Shown: positions 35,965 to 37,368 of the stretch, one piece after another
Position numbering within the stretch: position 1 is the stretch's first letter
Layout: each line of letters begins with the position of its first letter
NCBI GenBank assembly: GCA_030849075.1
Contig: JASAOO010003357.1
Span: 1 to 37,368 of the forward strand
Source of the DNA: Zelonia costaricensis
Lineage: Eukaryota; Euglenozoa; Kinetoplastea; Trypanosomatida; Trypanosomatidae
Reading direction: 5' to 3'
DNA length: 37,368 nt
The notes under the pieces: generated by a model
Database searches by the model: none
Told to the model about the DNA's origin: nothing
The model's input: only the letters and a program-made list of their open reading frames with translations
Translations under genes and position numbers: made by a program

Positions 35965-37368
35965 TCAAGCCGGCGCGTTGTGAAGGTCGAGCACCCACTT
36001 CACGAACTGCGCCTTGCGGATCAGCGTTGCGGCCTGCTGCACCTGGTCCTCGCTGACGGGGGTGTCGAGAAACGCGGACGCCTCAGCAGCCGACATACTC
36101 CCCACCTCGTCCTTGACGAGCTTCTTGAGCTCCGCCGCGGTGTAGTGGTGCTCGAGTTCGAACTCTGTGATGGTCGCATCGGCGAGCGGCTTGCGCTTCT
36201 CGCGCAGCACCTCCTTGGGCACGCGCCGCGGGCACTCCCGCATGTAGCGGTCGATGTTCTCCGCCGTCAGCACCTCTTCGCCCTCGGGCGGCTGCCATGC
36301 CCCAAGGCCGTCCGCACCGCCGTCACCACCGTCGCCGTTCTTTTCTTCTCTGCCGCCACCGGATGAGCGGGCTCGCTTCGTCGCTAGTGCCGCAGGGCCC
36401 TCGCTGTCGTTGTCGCTGCCGTCCTCCGCGCCCTCGATGTCGACCGCCTCGCGGTTCTTCTCGTACGAGAGCAGCAGCCAGTCCTGCATGCCGTCGGCGC
36501 CCGCAGCCGCGGTACCGGCCATCGCGTCGCCGGGCGCCACGGCAGGCGGGACCGGAAAGACAACATCCACAACGAAGTCCGCCACCGCGTCGGGCAGCGC
36601 GGTGGCGCCGCTAGCGGACTCCTCCGAGGACTGCGCCGGCGGGTTGAAGGCGGAGGCCCAAACGGCGGGCTGCACCCCGCACGCGAGCACCATGCGCTTC
36701 ACCTCGTCGGTGGGGCACCGGCGCAGCCACTCGTCCAGGCCGTCCACCAGGAGCTGCTCCACAAAGGGGGCACAGGTGCAGCAACACGCCGGACGCGCGA
36801 CGTCCTCGGGGGCGTCCGTGGTCGGGGCGGCGATGCCGAGCACCCCGCGCAGGCGGACGAGCAGGTGAATTGGGATTTCGTTCTCGACGTCGTCGGCGTA
36901 GTTCGCCAGGGAGACGGGGTGCCGCACCGCCTCACTCCACGCCGTGTTTGCCGGCGTTGGCTGCGGAGACGTCAGCGAGGACAGGGACAGCGCCTGACTC
37001 GACAGGGCGTGCGCGTCCCCGTCCAGGGATTCCGTGGCGCCATCGGACGGCGGCAGCGGCGCAGCGGCGGCATCTGCAATCCACGGCGACGCAGAGGGCG
37101 CCGGGCTGTCCCCGCCGGCGCCGAGCACCGTCAACACCGCGTGCTGCTCCGCTGCGTCGGTGAAGAGGCGTCGCACGTTGGCGCGCAGCGCGTCGAGCGC
37201 TGCGGCGAGAATGGCGGAGATGACCGTATCCTCGGCGAACACGCGCCCCGCATCGCGAAATGCACCGTCCGCGTCCACCTCGGCGTCCAGCACAAAGGAC
37301 TGCGTGCCGGTGTTGTCCAGAAACGCCAGCACGCGAAACAGCGCGTTGGCCTTGTACTGCTGCGCCGT
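35965..37368 (-). CDS. Hypothetical protein, N-terminus cut by window edge
   Basis: At least 467 residues; the frame is open to the right edge with no convincing ATG in it, so the true start is outside the window. The visible start reads T-A-Q-Q-Y-K-A-N-A-L-F-R-V-L-A-F-L-D-N. Features: a Cys-rich patch A-C-C-C-T-C-A-P (about 193-200) next to a helical segment V-E-Q-L-L-V-D-G-L-D-E-W-L, an acidic Gly/Asp-rich stretch (about 315-360), and a helical C-terminal third (I-D-R-Y-M-R-E-C-P-R-R-V-P-K-E-V-L, then E-L-E-H-H-Y-T-A-A-E-L-K-K-L-V, ending V-K-W-V-L-D-L-H-N-A). I do not recognise the family; the acidic stretch and basic K-R-A-R patch would suit a nuclear protein, but that is a guess. Confidence 0.75.
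   Translation of the reverse strand, partial: TAQQYKANALFRVLAFLDNTGTQSFVLDAEVDADGAFRDAGRVFAEDTVISAILAAALDALRANVRRLFTDAAEQHAVLTVLGAGGDSPAPSASPWIADAAAAPLPPSDGATESLDGDAHALSSQALSLSSLTSPQPTPANTAWSEAVRHPVSLANYADDVENEIPIHLLVRLRGVLGIAAPTTDAPEDVARPACCCTCAPFVEQLLVDGLDEWLRRCPTDEVKRMVLACGVQPAVWASAFNPPAQSSEESASGATALPDAVADFVVDVVFPVPPAVAPGDAMAGTAAAGADGMQDWLLLSYEKNREAVDIEGAEDGSDNDSEGPAALATKRARSSGGGREEKNGDGGDGGADGLGAWQPPEGEEVLTAENIDRYMRECPRRVPKEVLREKRKPLADATITEFELEHHYTAAELKKLVKDEVGSMSAAEASAFLDTPVSEDQVQQAATLIRKAQFVKWVLDLHNAPA

Overview
The window looks like nuclear DNA from a trypanosomatid (kinetoplastid protist) of the Leishmania/Leptomonas/Crithidia type. Coding DNA is GC-rich and no introns are visible. 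All 14 protein genes I support lie on the minus strand as one tandem array, typical of a kinetoplastid polycistronic transcription unit. Gaps between genes hold pyrimidine tracts (on the minus strand) followed by AG, as expected for spliced-leader trans-splicing. I cannot name the species. Transcription runs from high to low coordinates, so the first gene transcribed is at the right edge.

Layout in transcription order (right to left): an N-terminally cut unknown acidic protein (37368-35965); a CID plus C2H2 zinc-finger protein resembling the pre-mRNA 3'-end factor Pcf11; an organelle-type J-protein; a 2.2 kb purine-biased gap; a 1017-residue protein with a probable mitochondrial presequence; a small ZNF706-like zinc-finger protein; a 1.6 kb gap; a lipase-like protein with an N-myristoylation signal; a DNAAF6/PIH1D3-like dynein-arm assembly factor; a coiled-coil protein; two tRNA genes, Ser(CGA) and Leu(CAA), each with a T5 Pol III terminator; a very G-rich block; a dihydrolipoamide-dehydrogenase-like flavoprotein; SAM50, the mitochondrial outer-membrane barrel insertase; a folliculin/SMCR8-like longin-DENN protein; a proline-rich unknown; ribosomal protein uS8 (RPS15A); a six-BRCT scaffold protein; and DPH1 of diphthamide synthesis.

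As in other kinetoplastid arrays, neighbours do not form one pathway. Themes are mitochondrion (SAM50, J-protein, 1017-residue protein, possibly the flavoprotein), translation (uS8, DPH1, tRNAs), RNA processing (CID protein), flagellum (DNAAF6-like), genome stability (BRCT protein) and possibly nutrient signalling (folliculin-like).

The strongest points for follow-up are: (i) a flavoprotein of the lipoamide dehydrogenase fold in which both redox cysteines and the His-Glu dyad are replaced; (ii) a folliculin-family protein that keeps the position of the GAP arginine; (iii) a 4+2 BRCT protein with Rtt107/Brc1-like architecture; (iv) a minimal CID-zinc-finger protein; (v) the G-rich block beside the tRNA pair, which is either a G-quadruplex cluster or bad consensus sequence. 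I see no CRISPR array, insertion sequence or recognisable retroelement.
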